A stretch of 64,000 nt of DNA from Propionibacterium cyclohexanicum. Its GTDB lineage: Bacteria; Actinomycetota; Actinomycetes; Propionibacteriales; Propionibacteriaceae. Positions 21,090-33,330 of this stretch are shown piece after piece. The DNA lies in NCBI RefSeq assembly GCF_900111365.1, contig NZ_FOGZ01000005.1:58535-122534 (forward strand). Reading direction: 5' to 3'. How positions within the stretch are numbered: position 1 is the first letter of the stretch; every line of letters begins with the position of its first letter. Below the pieces are notes generated by a model. The model saw only the letters and a program-made list of their open reading frames with translations, was not told the DNA's origin and did not search any database. Position numbers and translations under genes: made by a program.

Positions 21090-21095
21090 AGGCTA
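21090..21095 (-). promoter_or_regulatory. Predicted -10 box (TAGCCT) of a leaderless DUF885 transcript
   Basis: On the minus strand TAGCCT is followed by seven bases and the GTG at 21082. It is the same arrangement as at nucS and supports the shorter start of the DUF885 gene. Confidence 0.45.
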
Positions 21096-21160
21096 GCGCG
21101 TCTGAGCCCGTCACGATGTCCGTGAATGCACACTCGGGGGGCATCTGTACCGGGCCGGAC

Positions 21161-21943
21161 TCAGTCCTGGCCGAAATTCCCGCCGTTCTCGGTGTAGCGC
21201 AGCGGCAATCCCGCGAGCAGGGCAGCCAGCCGGCGGGCTGACAGGGCCGTGACGTGGCGGGGGATCTCGTCCGCGCCGAGCCAGTGGTAGGCGGCGATCT
21301 CGGTGCGGGGTCGCTTGAAGTTCGCCGCCTGCGAGGAGTCGAGCCGCCCGCCATCGAAGATGAACTCCACGGCATCGCTCCAGCCCAGATAGGGCGGCAT
21401 CCAATCGATCACGAGCGGCTGGTCGAGGTCGATGTGCATCCCCAGTTCCTCCTCCAGCTCACGCTCGGCACCGCGCCGCGGAGTCTCGCCGGCTTCGACG
21501 ATGCCACCGGGCAGCTCCCAGTCCTTCTTGTAGGTGGTCTCGACGAACAGCACCCTGCCCGCCTCATCGCGGATGAGCACGTGCCCGATGAGGCGGTGAG
21601 TGGCCATCACCGAGTCCATGACCGAGGTGAACCCCATCGGTCCATACACCTGGTCGCTCACCAGACGGGCGTACAGCAGCGCATCGGTGAAACCGCCCTC
21701 GCCGTCCGCCACCACGCTGCGGCGCCGGCCCTCGAGCCGGAAACCTGCCCGCTGCAGTGCCCAGCGGCCTCGCTCGTCGGACGCCGGGACGCAGGCCTCG
21801 ATACGTCGCAGGCCTTGTCCTATGAGCGCGTCATCCGCGGCCAGACTGACCGCATGCTCGAGAGTGGCCCGATCGGCCTGAGCATTCCATTCGAGGGTTC
21901 CGATGTCGCCGCGAACCACCACTCGCACCGTGAAATCACTCAC
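21161..21943 (-). CDS. Nudix hydrolase with N-terminal acetyltransferase-like domain
   Basis: 260 residues. Residues about 1-105 look like a GNAT acetyltransferase remnant (RRIEACVPASDERGRWAL then RAGFRLEGRRR). Residues about 115-250 are a Nudix domain with the full box GGIVEAGETPRRGAERELEEELG split around GX5E and REXXEE, so pyrophosphohydrolase activity is expected. The GTG at 21943 has GGGAG seven bases upstream; the GTG two codons earlier is an alternative. The substrate is unknown. Confidence 0.82.
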   Translation of the reverse strand: MSDFTVRVVVRGDIGTLEWNAQADRATLEHAVSLAADDALIGQGLRRIEACVPASDERGRWALQRAGFRLEGRRRSVVADGEGGFTDALLYARLVSDQVYGPMGFTSVMDSVMATHRLIGHVLIRDEAGRVLFVETTYKKDWELPGGIVEAGETPRRGAERELEEELGMHIDLDQPLVIDWMPPYLGWSDAVEFIFDGGRLDSSQAANFKRPRTEIAAYHWLGADEIPRHVTALSARRLAALLAGLPLRYTENGGNFGQD

Positions 21944-22023
21944 TCGCACGCTCCCAGGCTGTGGGGGCCGATCACTCCGGTGGCCCCGTAGAACAGCCCC
22001 CTGATGTGCCGAGTCACCCGCCG

Positions 22024-23943
22024 TCACCCCTGTGACAAGTGCTGTTCGTCTGCATCGGGATCGTAGCGCAGCCATACCGCGGCCATCGGCGGTACGCTCA
22101 CGACGACCTCTGCGTCCCCGTCGTCGCGGGGCACCGCAAGCCGGGCACCGTTGAGATGGTCACCGTCGCCGTCCCAGCGCGCATCGTTCGTATTGAGGAT
22201 CTCGCGCCACACGCCTGCGCGGGGCACCCGAAGGCCGTAGGCCACATAGGGCTCGGGGGAGAAATTGGCGATGCAGGCGACCATGTCGCCGTCCTGGCCG
22301 AATCGCAGCCATGAATAGGTGTTGGCCATCCAGTCGTTGGCGTTGATCCAGCGGAAGCCTTCCGGCTCGTGGTCGTGCAGGTACAGCGGTGGTACCTGTG
22401 CCTGCAGCAGGTTGAGCTCGCGGATGAGATCGCGCAGGCCCTTGTGCCAGTGCATCCCGTCGACCCACCACTCGAGGCCCTTCGATTCGTCCCACTCCGC
22501 GCGCTGACCGAACTCCTGTCCCATGAACAGCAGCTGCTTGCCGGGGAAGGACCACATGAACGAGTAGAAGGTGCGCAGCGTCGCGAACTTGCGCCAGTCG
22601 TCCTGAGGAATCTTGTCCACCATGGATCCCTTGCCGTGCACGACCTCGTCATGGCTGATCGGCAGGATGAAGTTCTCCGAGTACGCGTAGACCATGGCGA
22701 AGGTCAGATCGTTGTGGTGATACTGCCGGTAGATGGGGTCGAGCTTGAGGTACTCCAGGGAGTCGTTCATCCAGCCCATGTTCCACTTGAACCCGAAACC
22801 CAGTCCTCCCTCGTGGACGGGGGCGGTGACGCCGGAGAAGCTCGTCGACTCCTCGGCGATCATCATGACGCCCGGCTGGCGTTCGTAGAGATGCTTGTTC
22901 ACATAGCGCAGAAAATCGATGGCCTCCAGGTTCTCGCGGCCCCCGAAGCGATTCGGAATCCACTCGCCCTCGGCTCGCGAGTAGTCCAGGTAGAGCATCG
23001 ACGCCACTGCATCGACGCGGAGGGCATCGATGTGGAACTCCGAGACCCAGTACAGCGCATTCGAGACGAGGAAGCTCTTCACCTCATTGCGGCCGTAGTT
23101 GAACACATAGGTGCCCCAGTCAGGCTGCTCGCCCTGGCGCGGGTCAGCGTGCTCGTACAGCGCTGTTCCGTCGAAGCGCCCCAGGGCCCAGTCATCCTTG
23201 GGGAAGTGGCCGGGAACCCAATCGAGAATGACCCCGATCCCGGCGGCATGCAGCGCCTCGATGAGCACCTTGAGATCATCGGGCGAACCGAGCCGCTCGT
23301 CGGGGGCGTAGTAGCCGGTGACCTGATATCCCCAGCTGGCCTCCAGGGGATGCGACATCACCGGCATCAGTTCGACGTGCGTGAATCCCATCCAGGACAC
23401 GTACTCGGGCAATGCCTGGGCGAGCTGCCGATAGTCCATGGTCTTGCGCCAGCTGCCCAGGTGCACCTCGTAGATGCTCATCGGGCGGTGATAGGGGTCG
23501 GTTTCCGCTCGGTGGCTCAGCCAGGCGTCCTCGCCAGGTGCCCATTCGTGGTGAGTGGTGTGGACGATCGATGCGTTGTAGGGGGGAGTCTCGGCGCGGA
23601 AGGCATAGGGGTCGACCTTCTCATGCCAGTTCCCGTCGGCACCCTGCACCTTGAACTTGTACTTGGCGCCGGCCCCGACCCCTTCCTTCCAGATGCCCCA
23701 GACCCCGGTGCCGGGAATGAGCTCCATCTCGTCGGCCTGCCACCAGTTGAAGTCGCCCATGACTTGCACTCGCTGGGCATTGGGCGCCCACACCGCGAAG
23801 CGCGTTCCGCTCAGTTCTCCGCGCTCATCGTCGTGCACGGTGACGACATGGGCTCCCAGCCGGCGCCACGCCTCTGTGTCGCCTCCGCTGTGGAAACCTT
23901 CGAGATCCCATCCGGTGAGGTTCCCGAACCTGTCATGAGCCAT
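22024..23943 (-). CDS. glgB: 1,4-alpha-glucan branching enzyme GlgB
   Basis: 639 residues. It makes alpha-1,6 branches in glycogen-like glucan. An N-terminal CBM48 domain is followed by a GH13 barrel with nucleophile Asp in ALRVDAVASML, acid/base Glu in MIAEEST and the third Asp in LPISHDEVVHGK. The ATG at 23943 overlaps the maltokinase gene by 11 bases. It is last in the glgX-glgE-treS-mak-glgB operon, where GlgE and GlgB together build a branched alpha-glucan from maltose-1-phosphate. Confidence 0.97.
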   Translation of the reverse strand: MAHDRFGNLTGWDLEGFHSGGDTEAWRRLGAHVVTVHDDERGELSGTRFAVWAPNAQRVQVMGDFNWWQADEMELIPGTGVWGIWKEGVGAGAKYKFKVQGADGNWHEKVDPYAFRAETPPYNASIVHTTHHEWAPGEDAWLSHRAETDPYHRPMSIYEVHLGSWRKTMDYRQLAQALPEYVSWMGFTHVELMPVMSHPLEASWGYQVTGYYAPDERLGSPDDLKVLIEALHAAGIGVILDWVPGHFPKDDWALGRFDGTALYEHADPRQGEQPDWGTYVFNYGRNEVKSFLVSNALYWVSEFHIDALRVDAVASMLYLDYSRAEGEWIPNRFGGRENLEAIDFLRYVNKHLYERQPGVMMIAEESTSFSGVTAPVHEGGLGFGFKWNMGWMNDSLEYLKLDPIYRQYHHNDLTFAMVYAYSENFILPISHDEVVHGKGSMVDKIPQDDWRKFATLRTFYSFMWSFPGKQLLFMGQEFGQRAEWDESKGLEWWVDGMHWHKGLRDLIRELNLLQAQVPPLYLHDHEPEGFRWINANDWMANTYSWLRFGQDGDMVACIANFSPEPYVAYGLRVPRAGVWREILNTNDARWDGDGDHLNGARLAVPRDDGDAEVVVSVPPMAAVWLRYDPDADEQHLSQG

Positions 23944-25296
23944 CCTCTGGCCTCCTTGTCGCTGTGCCGCCGGGAGCAACGATGTCCATGACGGCCTGCA
24001 TCGGTATGTGGACCCACCCGGGTCGGTTGTGGGTCTCGTAGACCACCTCGTAGACGGCCTTGTCGACCACGTATGCACTGAGGGTATCGGTGTCGGGCGG
24101 GGTCGTGGCGTGGGTCTGGTAAGCAGTGAGGAAGGCATCTGCTGCCTGCCGCTGCCAGGCCGGCGTGCCGTGGCCCACGGCCCGGGCGTAGCCCAGCGAG
24201 CGGAGCATGCCCGCCACATCGCGCCACACGGAATCGGGCCGGGCGCGCTGCGCGAGGGACTTGAGCGGCTCGCCCTCCCAGTCGATGATCTTCCAGCCCG
24301 ACGAGGTGCTCAGGGTCTGGCCCAGGTGGAAATCGCCGTGGATGCGCTGGGCCGCCAGCCGGCGTCCCCGAAGCCTGTCGAAGACAGCGGCAATGGGCCC
24401 GCGCAGACGAGCCAACTGGGGTGCCTGGGCCGCCGCGGCGTCCAGGCGCGCGGTCATGGCATCGGCCAGCTGTCCGCCGTCGACCTCCTCCGTGGGCAAG
24501 GCCCGTGCCAGCGCCGCATGGACGCGTGCCAGAGCAGCGCCGAGCTCGGTGGCCTGCCGGCCGAAATCGGTCCCCGTGCCGGCGCAGTGCACACCGAGTG
24601 TCCAGCCCTCGTCGAGGACCTCGAGCTGCTGGCTGACCATGAGCAAATCCGCCCGGGCGCCCTGACCGGCGATGTGCTCGGGCAGCGCGGCGTCCACCCA
24701 GCCGTACAGGGCATCCACGTCGTGCACGCCACTGCGTCCGAGCGCCGCGTGCAGTTCGACATCGATGTTGTGCCCCGGCTCCAGGCGCCGGAAGAACTTG
24801 ACGAGTGCGCTGTCGCCGAGGAAGACGGTGCTGTTGGACTGCTCCCCCTCGAAGGGCCTGGCAGCCAGCGGCCGCTCGAAGACCTGCGCCTGCTGAAGAT
24901 GGGCCGCCCATCGTAGGGCGGACGGACCGGCGTGCGGGCCATCCGGCGAGCTGCGCGGGTGAGCCAGCGCCCTCACCAGCGCGCTGATTGCCTCAGGGTC
25001 CTTGGTCGCGTCGTGGATCCAGCCCAGCTCGTCGTGTCCGATGACGGCACCGTCGAGCGGCTCGGCCCGGTAGCTGAGCAGCAGCTGGTAGAACTCTCGG
25101 GAGGAGTCGGGATAGCCGACCGTGAGGATTTCGGAGCGCACGCCCGGAGGCTGGGAGGCCGGGGCTTGCGCGGTTGCCGCCGGCCCGGCGAACCAGTCGA
25201 GCGCATCGAGGGCCAGCGGCACCGCGCCTCGGCCCTTGCCCCCGAACCATCGTGCGCGGGAGACGTGCTCCCAGCGCGGATCCTCGGGCAAGGTGC

Positions 25297-25300
<4 letters not shown>
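23933..25300 (-). CDS. mak: Maltokinase
   Basis: 455 residues. Mak phosphorylates maltose with ATP to maltose-1-phosphate, the GlgE donor. The N-terminal half has the actinobacterial cap (RARWFGGKGR), and the C-terminal half the aminoglycoside-phosphotransferase-like catalytic loop IHGDFHLGQTL and the metal-binding IIDWEGEP. The ATG overlaps the treS stop as ATGA, so TreS and Mak are translationally coupled; in other actinobacteria the two proteins form a complex or are fused. Confidence 0.95.
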
Positions 25301-27111
<1,811 letters not shown>

Positions 27112-27166
27112 ACGCACTCCTTGCCGCGGTATCGCGCGGTGTTCTCGTCGTCGCCTCCAGCTGCGC

Positions 27167-29506
27167 TCACCTCGGCTGCGCCGCCTCGACTGGTGTCACT
27201 GTGAGGATATGGGCCGGCTGGGCAGGCCACAGCCTCACGTAATTGCGCTGGCCCCAGGTGAAGTCAGCCCCGGTGAGTTCGTCGTGCGCCTCAAGCGGGG
27301 TACCGGCGGGAAGGCCGAGCGCGCCAAAGTCGATCTCCACGGTGCCCTCGGCGGTGAAATCGGGGTCCAGGCTCACGACGACGACGATCCGGTCGTCTCC
27401 CTCACGCTTGCTGAACGCGAACAGCTTGTCGTGGTCGGTGGCCAGCACCTGGGTGTGTCGCAGCTGCTGGAGGGCAGGGTGCTCGTGGCGGACCTGGTTG
27501 AGCCGGCCCATGAGATCGTTGAGATTGGGCTGGGCATCGAAGTCGCGCGGCCGGAACTCGTATTTCTCGGAGTCGAGGTACTCCTCGCCACCGGGCCGCA
27601 GTACGTCGTGCTCGAACAGCTCGAACCCGGAATACACCCCCCACGCCGGCGACATGGTGGCGGCCAGCACGGTGCGGATCGCGAACGCCGCCGGGTTTCC
27701 GGAGTGCGTGAAGGACGGATTGATATCAGGGGTGTTCGTGAAGAAATTCGGTCGGAAAAAGGCAATCGAGTCGTGGGAGAGCTCCCACAGATAGTCGCCC
27801 AGTTCCTGTTTCGTATTGCGCCAGGTGAAATATGTGTATGACAGGTGGAAGCCCACCGTGGCCAATGCGTGCATCATCTCCGGGCGAGTGAATGCCTCGG
27901 CCTGCAGAAGCACGTCCGGGTGGGACTCGTGCAACCGGGCGGTGAGCCATGCCCAGAAATCCACCGGTTTGGTGTGCGGATTGTCCACCCGGAAGATCGT
28001 CACCCCGTGATCGATCCAGAACTCCAGGAGACGCAGCGCCTCGGCATAGATCCCCGCGGGATCGTTGTCGAAGTTGAGCGGGTAGATGTCCTGGTACTTC
28101 TTCGGCGGATTCTCCGCATAGGCGATCGTGCCGTCCGCTCGCGTCGTGAACCACTGGGGATGGCTGGTGACCCATGGGTGATCGGGGGACGCCTGGAGCG
28201 CGAAGTCCAGCGCCACTTCCAGACCCAGCTCGCGAGCGTGGGCGACGAAGTGGTCGAAGTCCTCGATCGTGCCCAGCGCAGGGTTGACCGCGTCATGGCC
28301 CCCCTCGGGAGAGCCGATGGCCCACGGCGAGCCAGGGTCATTGGGTCCGGCCTCGAGCGCGTTGTTGGCGCCCTTGCGGAAGGCTCGCCCGATGGGATTG
28401 ACCGGCGGGATATAGGCCACGTCGAATCCCATGGAGGCGATGTGGTCGAGCATCGGCTCGCTGGACGCCAGCGTGCCCGAGGTCCACGAGCCGTCCTCGT
28501 GGCGCACCGCACCGATCGAGCGGGGGAAGAACTCGTACCAGGCAGAGAACTGTGCGCGTCTGCGGTGGACGACCACAGGGAACTCGCGGGTCGAGGTGAG
28601 CAGCCTGCGGGGGCAGAAGTTGACCATGAACTCACCGATGTCCTCGCGGGTGGCGACGGCCCGAAGCTGGTCGACCGGCGCGGCCGGGTCGAGCAGCCAG
28701 GAGGCCTCGGCGAGCAGCCATTCGGCGACGCCGTCGCCGGCCTCCTGCGCACCGGTCTTGGCCTCGGCGAGCAGTTCGCGACCCTCCAGGCAGACGAGCG
28801 CGACATCTTGGCCCACGTCGAGCTTGATGAGCGCATTGTGTTGCCAGCTGCCCCAGCGGTCGTCGTATGCCTCAATCCGAAAGCGGTAGTCGCCGGGCGC
28901 ACCCACGGTGACCTCCCCCTTCCAGATGTCCAGGCCAAGGGGTTCTGCCTGGGCCATCTGCGCGCGTGTCTGGGAGCCGTCGGGGCCGGTGAGCACGATG
29001 GTGGCACCGAGCAGATCGTGACCTTCCCGGAAGATATTGGCTCCCACCTCGATGGTCTCACCCTCGGTCGCCTTGGCCGGATACACACCATTCTCGAGAA
29101 CAGGCCACACGTTGTGGATCGGGATGCGCCCGAAACCTCGGGGCACTGCGCGGCGCGGTCGGATGCCGGCCGCCGTGCGCGCCGGGTCCTGGGCCGCGGG
29201 GTCATCGGCGGCGGCGTGACGCGGTGCGGGTTCCTCGTCGGGCGACGGCTCGGACGAGGAGGCCGGACGGTGGGTGCTCAAGTCCGATACCGGCTCGCCG
29301 GTGCTCGTGGGCTCGGCGGACACGGCCGGCTCGCCGGTGCTCGTGGGCTCGGCGGACACGATGGGCTCGCCGGGCGGATCAATGACTCCCGGGGCGGCCG
29401 GCTGTGCGGGCGCCATGGTGTGAGGGGCGTCATCGGGCTGGGGCACCATGTCGGGATCGGCGGGCCGGCCACGCAGCCATCGGCTCTTCTTGTCTCGGCT
29501 GAACAC
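27167..29506 (-). CDS. glgE: Alpha-1,4-glucan:maltose-1-phosphate maltosyltransferase GlgE
   Basis: 779 residues, longer than usual because of a Pro/Glu/Ser-rich N-terminal extension of about 120 residues that contains two copies of SAEPTSTGEP. The GlgE core follows (RRAVPRGFGRIPI; barrel nucleophile Asp in FRVDNPHTKP; Glu in LLQAEAFTRP; SPDHPWV). It adds maltose units from maltose-1-phosphate to glucan chains. The GTG at 29506 is preceded by TAGCGT with a six-base gap, suggesting a leaderless mRNA and an internal promoter for the downstream glucan genes. Confidence 0.95.
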   Translation of the reverse strand: MFSRDKKSRWLRGRPADPDMVPQPDDAPHTMAPAQPAAPGVIDPPGEPIVSAEPTSTGEPAVSAEPTSTGEPVSDLSTHRPASSSEPSPDEEPAPRHAAADDPAAQDPARTAAGIRPRRAVPRGFGRIPIHNVWPVLENGVYPAKATEGETIEVGANIFREGHDLLGATIVLTGPDGSQTRAQMAQAEPLGLDIWKGEVTVGAPGDYRFRIEAYDDRWGSWQHNALIKLDVGQDVALVCLEGRELLAEAKTGAQEAGDGVAEWLLAEASWLLDPAAPVDQLRAVATREDIGEFMVNFCPRRLLTSTREFPVVVHRRRAQFSAWYEFFPRSIGAVRHEDGSWTSGTLASSEPMLDHIASMGFDVAYIPPVNPIGRAFRKGANNALEAGPNDPGSPWAIGSPEGGHDAVNPALGTIEDFDHFVAHARELGLEVALDFALQASPDHPWVTSHPQWFTTRADGTIAYAENPPKKYQDIYPLNFDNDPAGIYAEALRLLEFWIDHGVTIFRVDNPHTKPVDFWAWLTARLHESHPDVLLQAEAFTRPEMMHALATVGFHLSYTYFTWRNTKQELGDYLWELSHDSIAFFRPNFFTNTPDINPSFTHSGNPAAFAIRTVLAATMSPAWGVYSGFELFEHDVLRPGGEEYLDSEKYEFRPRDFDAQPNLNDLMGRLNQVRHEHPALQQLRHTQVLATDHDKLFAFSKREGDDRIVVVVSLDPDFTAEGTVEIDFGALGLPAGTPLEAHDELTGADFTWGQRNYVRLWPAQPAHILTVTPVEAAQPR
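29292..29360. repeat. 36-bp tandem repeat inside the glgE N-terminal extension
   Basis: Two identical 33-base copies (29292-29324 and 29328-29360) lie 36 bases apart, encoding a 12-residue unit SAEPTSTGEPxx; a partial third copy begins near 29364. The repeat keeps the reading frame and lies in a low-complexity linker, so copy number could vary by slippage without breaking GlgE. Confidence 0.85.
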
Positions 29507-29512
29507 GCCTCA

Positions 29513-29518
29513 ACGCTA
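29513..29518 (-). promoter_or_regulatory. Predicted -10 box (TAGCGT) of a leaderless glgE transcript
   Basis: On the minus strand TAGCGT is followed by six bases and the GTG start at 29506. It lies in the 47-base gap after glgX and would allow glgE-treS-mak-glgB to be transcribed apart from glgX. Confidence 0.4.
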
Positions 29519-29553
29519 CCGGTCAGGAACGCCCGGGAACACAGCGAGAGAAT

Positions 29554-31743
<2,190 letters not shown>

Positions 31744-31912
31744 GCGCCGTGCTTTCTTGGTTGCCTCGCCACCCATGGTGATTGTCCGGACATGGGCGGT
31801 CCTGCTTCGTGTCCGTGGTTCAGCTTAACGATCGCGCCGTAACCTAACATGTACTTCCCTAGTCGCAGCCCTGTCCAGCGTGCGCCAAGGACGACCACTG
31901 CAAGGAGGCTCC
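31744..31912. promoter_or_regulatory. Divergent promoter region, glgX / uORF-metE-like
   Basis: This 169-base gap must carry both promoters. An inverted repeat CCCATG (31772-31777) / CATGGG (31791-31796) with a 13-base spacer could be an operator, and the AT-richest part (TTAACG near 31825 and TAACCT-aaCAT near 31843) is a plausible plus-strand -10 region. The assignments are by eye only. Confidence 0.35.
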
Positions 31913-31966
31913 ATGTCCGTCTGGTTGGTTCGCGAGAGCATCGAGGGTCCGGTGATGACCCCATGA
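31913..31966 (+). CDS. 17-residue upstream ORF (leader peptide) coupled to the MetE-like gene
   Basis: The peptide is MSVWLVRESIEGPVMTP. Its ATG has the strongest ribosome site in the area, AAGGAGG at 31902-31908, four bases upstream. Its TGA overlaps the ATG of the next gene (ATGA at 31963-31966), while that next gene has no ribosome site of its own. The arrangement predicts that ribosomes finishing the peptide re-start on the MetE-like gene. The peptide has no run of one amino acid that would suggest classical attenuation. It could also be the remnant of a lost upstream gene. Confidence 0.55.
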   Translation: MSVWLVRESIEGPVMTP

Positions 31967-32925
31967 TCGCCACTGCCCTTGGCTCGTTCGCCGGAACCGG
32001 CATGGCAGCGACGATCCGCGCCGTGCTCGGTGTCTTCCCCGATCGGGCCCCGCTTCCCGAGCTGCCCGATCGTGGACCCCACGCGTCGATGTTCGCGCGC
32101 ACCATGTGCCTGCTGGAGGATCTGCCCTTCGACCGCCAGCCCGCCGGGTGGCGGCTGAGCCTGGGTCCCTCGATCCTCGCGCGCCGAGCGCGGCGCACCC
32201 TGCTCGACGACATCGACGTGCTCGCCGAGAACATCGATGACTGGCCGGGCAGGCTGACCATCACGACGATGGGCCCCTGGACGCTCAGTGCCTGCGTCGA
32301 CCTGCCGCGCGGCGGGCGCTCCATCGGCGACCCTGGAGCCCGCCGCGATATCTGCCAGGCCTGGGGCGCTGCCCTGGACACACACCTCGCCTGGGTCCGG
32401 CGGGTCATCGGCGCGCCGGTGGCCGTCCAGATCGACGAGCCCTGCCTCGGCCAGGTGCTCACAGGCGTGATCCCCGACGAATCGGGACGCCACAGCTTGC
32501 CGCCGGTCGAGGAACCGGAGGTGCGCGACGCGCTGGGCGCGGCCATCGCCCAGGCGAAGGCGGCGGGCGGCGACATCGTCGTCGTGCACTGTTGCGACGA
32601 CGAGTTGCCGCTGGGAGTCATCCTCGACAGCGGCGCGGACGCCCCCAGCATCGACACCGCTGTCCTGAGAGGGTCGTCATGGGACAGGCTGGCCCAGTGG
32701 TGCCAGCAGGGCCGTCAGGCATGGCTCGGCGTGGTGCCGACCCACCAGATGGAGGCGGGCAGCGCTTTCATGACGCGGCAACGTGAGGAGGTCTGCTCGC
32801 GGCTGGAACTCGATGAGCAGGAGCGTGAGGCTCTGGTGCTCACCCCGGCCTGCGGACTGGCGGGCGTGGAGCGCTCGGTGGCCTGGCGGTCCTTGGCGGA
32901 GCTGGCCAAGGTGGCCCGGGGCTGA
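31963..32925 (+). CDS. MetE C-terminal-like (cobalamin-independent methionine synthase superfamily) protein
   Basis: 320 residues. It has the UROD/MetE-like barrel: GSFAGTGMAATIRAVLG at the N-terminus, IDEPCLGQVL in the middle and VVHCCDDELPLG, followed by CGLAG near the end. The His/Cys positions resemble the zinc site of MetE. It corresponds to the single-domain 'methionine synthase' that lies beside the gatC region in actinobacteria (Rv3015c type); its reaction is not established. The ATG at 31963 overlaps the stop of a 17-codon upstream ORF. Confidence 0.82.
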   Translation: MIATALGSFAGTGMAATIRAVLGVFPDRAPLPELPDRGPHASMFARTMCLLEDLPFDRQPAGWRLSLGPSILARRARRTLLDDIDVLAENIDDWPGRLTITTMGPWTLSACVDLPRGGRSIGDPGARRDICQAWGAALDTHLAWVRRVIGAPVAVQIDEPCLGQVLTGVIPDESGRHSLPPVEEPEVRDALGAAIAQAKAAGGDIVVVHCCDDELPLGVILDSGADAPSIDTAVLRGSSWDRLAQWCQQGRQAWLGVVPTHQMEAGSAFMTRQREEVCSRLELDEQEREALVLTPACGLAGVERSVAWRSLAELAKVARG

Positions 32926-32986
32926 CCGAGGTGGCCCGGGACATGGACTCACATCCGATGCACAGCCGCATGCGTCCGCCGGCTCC

Positions 32987-32992
32987 TAGACT
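32987..32992 (+). promoter_or_regulatory. Predicted -10 box (TAGACT) of a leaderless transcript
   Basis: TAGACT is followed by seven bases and the ATG at 33000, with no ribosome site. It separates the small membrane protein gene from the MetE-like gene transcriptionally. Confidence 0.45.
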
Positions 32993-32999
32993 GGATGTC

Positions 33000-33206
33000 A
33001 TGAGCCGCTTCTTCTCCAACCTCGATCTCGACGGCGGTGCGCCCGTGCGGGCGCGTCCCCGACTGGGCGAGTGGGGGCCGGAGCTGGTGGCGACGACTCG
33101 CCGCAAGAAGAGGCTGAGGGTGTGGGCAGCGGCGGTCTTTGTCCTCGCGGCAAGCCTCGTCGGCGTCCTCATGTACGTCTTCTACCGCATCCTCATGGGC
33201 CAGTGA
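33000..33206 (+). CDS. Small single-pass membrane protein
   Basis: 68 residues: a soluble N-terminal part (SRFFSNLDLDGGAPVRARP), a basic patch (TTRRKKRLRVW) and one C-terminal membrane helix (AAAVFVLAASLVGVLMYVFYRILM). Topology should be N-in. I do not recognise the family. The ATG is seven bases after TAGACT, which supports both the start and the reality of the gene. Confidence 0.62.
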   Translation: MSRFFSNLDLDGGAPVRARPRLGEWGPELVATTRRKKRLRVWAAAVFVLAASLVGVLMYVFYRILMGQ

Positions 33207-33269
33207 CAGTGCGCGCCTCATCCGGTTCCGGCCGGGAGGCAGCGTTGGTCGCATCTGCGGGCATGGCCC

Positions 33270-33291
33270 GTTCACCTGGAGTTCATCTCCA
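33270..33291 (+). promoter_or_regulatory. PHO-box-like tandem 11-bp repeat
   Basis: Two direct 11-base units begin GTTCACC (33270-33280) and GTTCATC (33281-33291), head to tail. This matches the actinobacterial PhoP direct-repeat unit known from Streptomyces (GTTCACC-like, 11-base period). It lies 40 bases before the GTG of a secreted phosphoesterase, which is what a phosphate-starvation operator would control. The overlapping CTGGAG/CTCCAG palindrome is a by-product of the two units. No PhoRP gene is in the window. Confidence 0.6.
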
Positions 33292-33330
33292 GGAGAATCC
33301 GCGGATGCCTTGGGGGAGTACTCCGGTCAG

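Noticed and set aside
29292..29400. Possible CRISPR-like array because of regular 36-base spacing
   Set aside because: The units are tandem without unique spacers and encode a repeated peptide in frame with GlgE.
33139..33330. N-terminal extension of the phosphoesterase reading frame
   Set aside because: It would overlap the 68-residue gene and run through the PHO-box-like repeat, and would bury the signal peptide 80 residues inside the protein.
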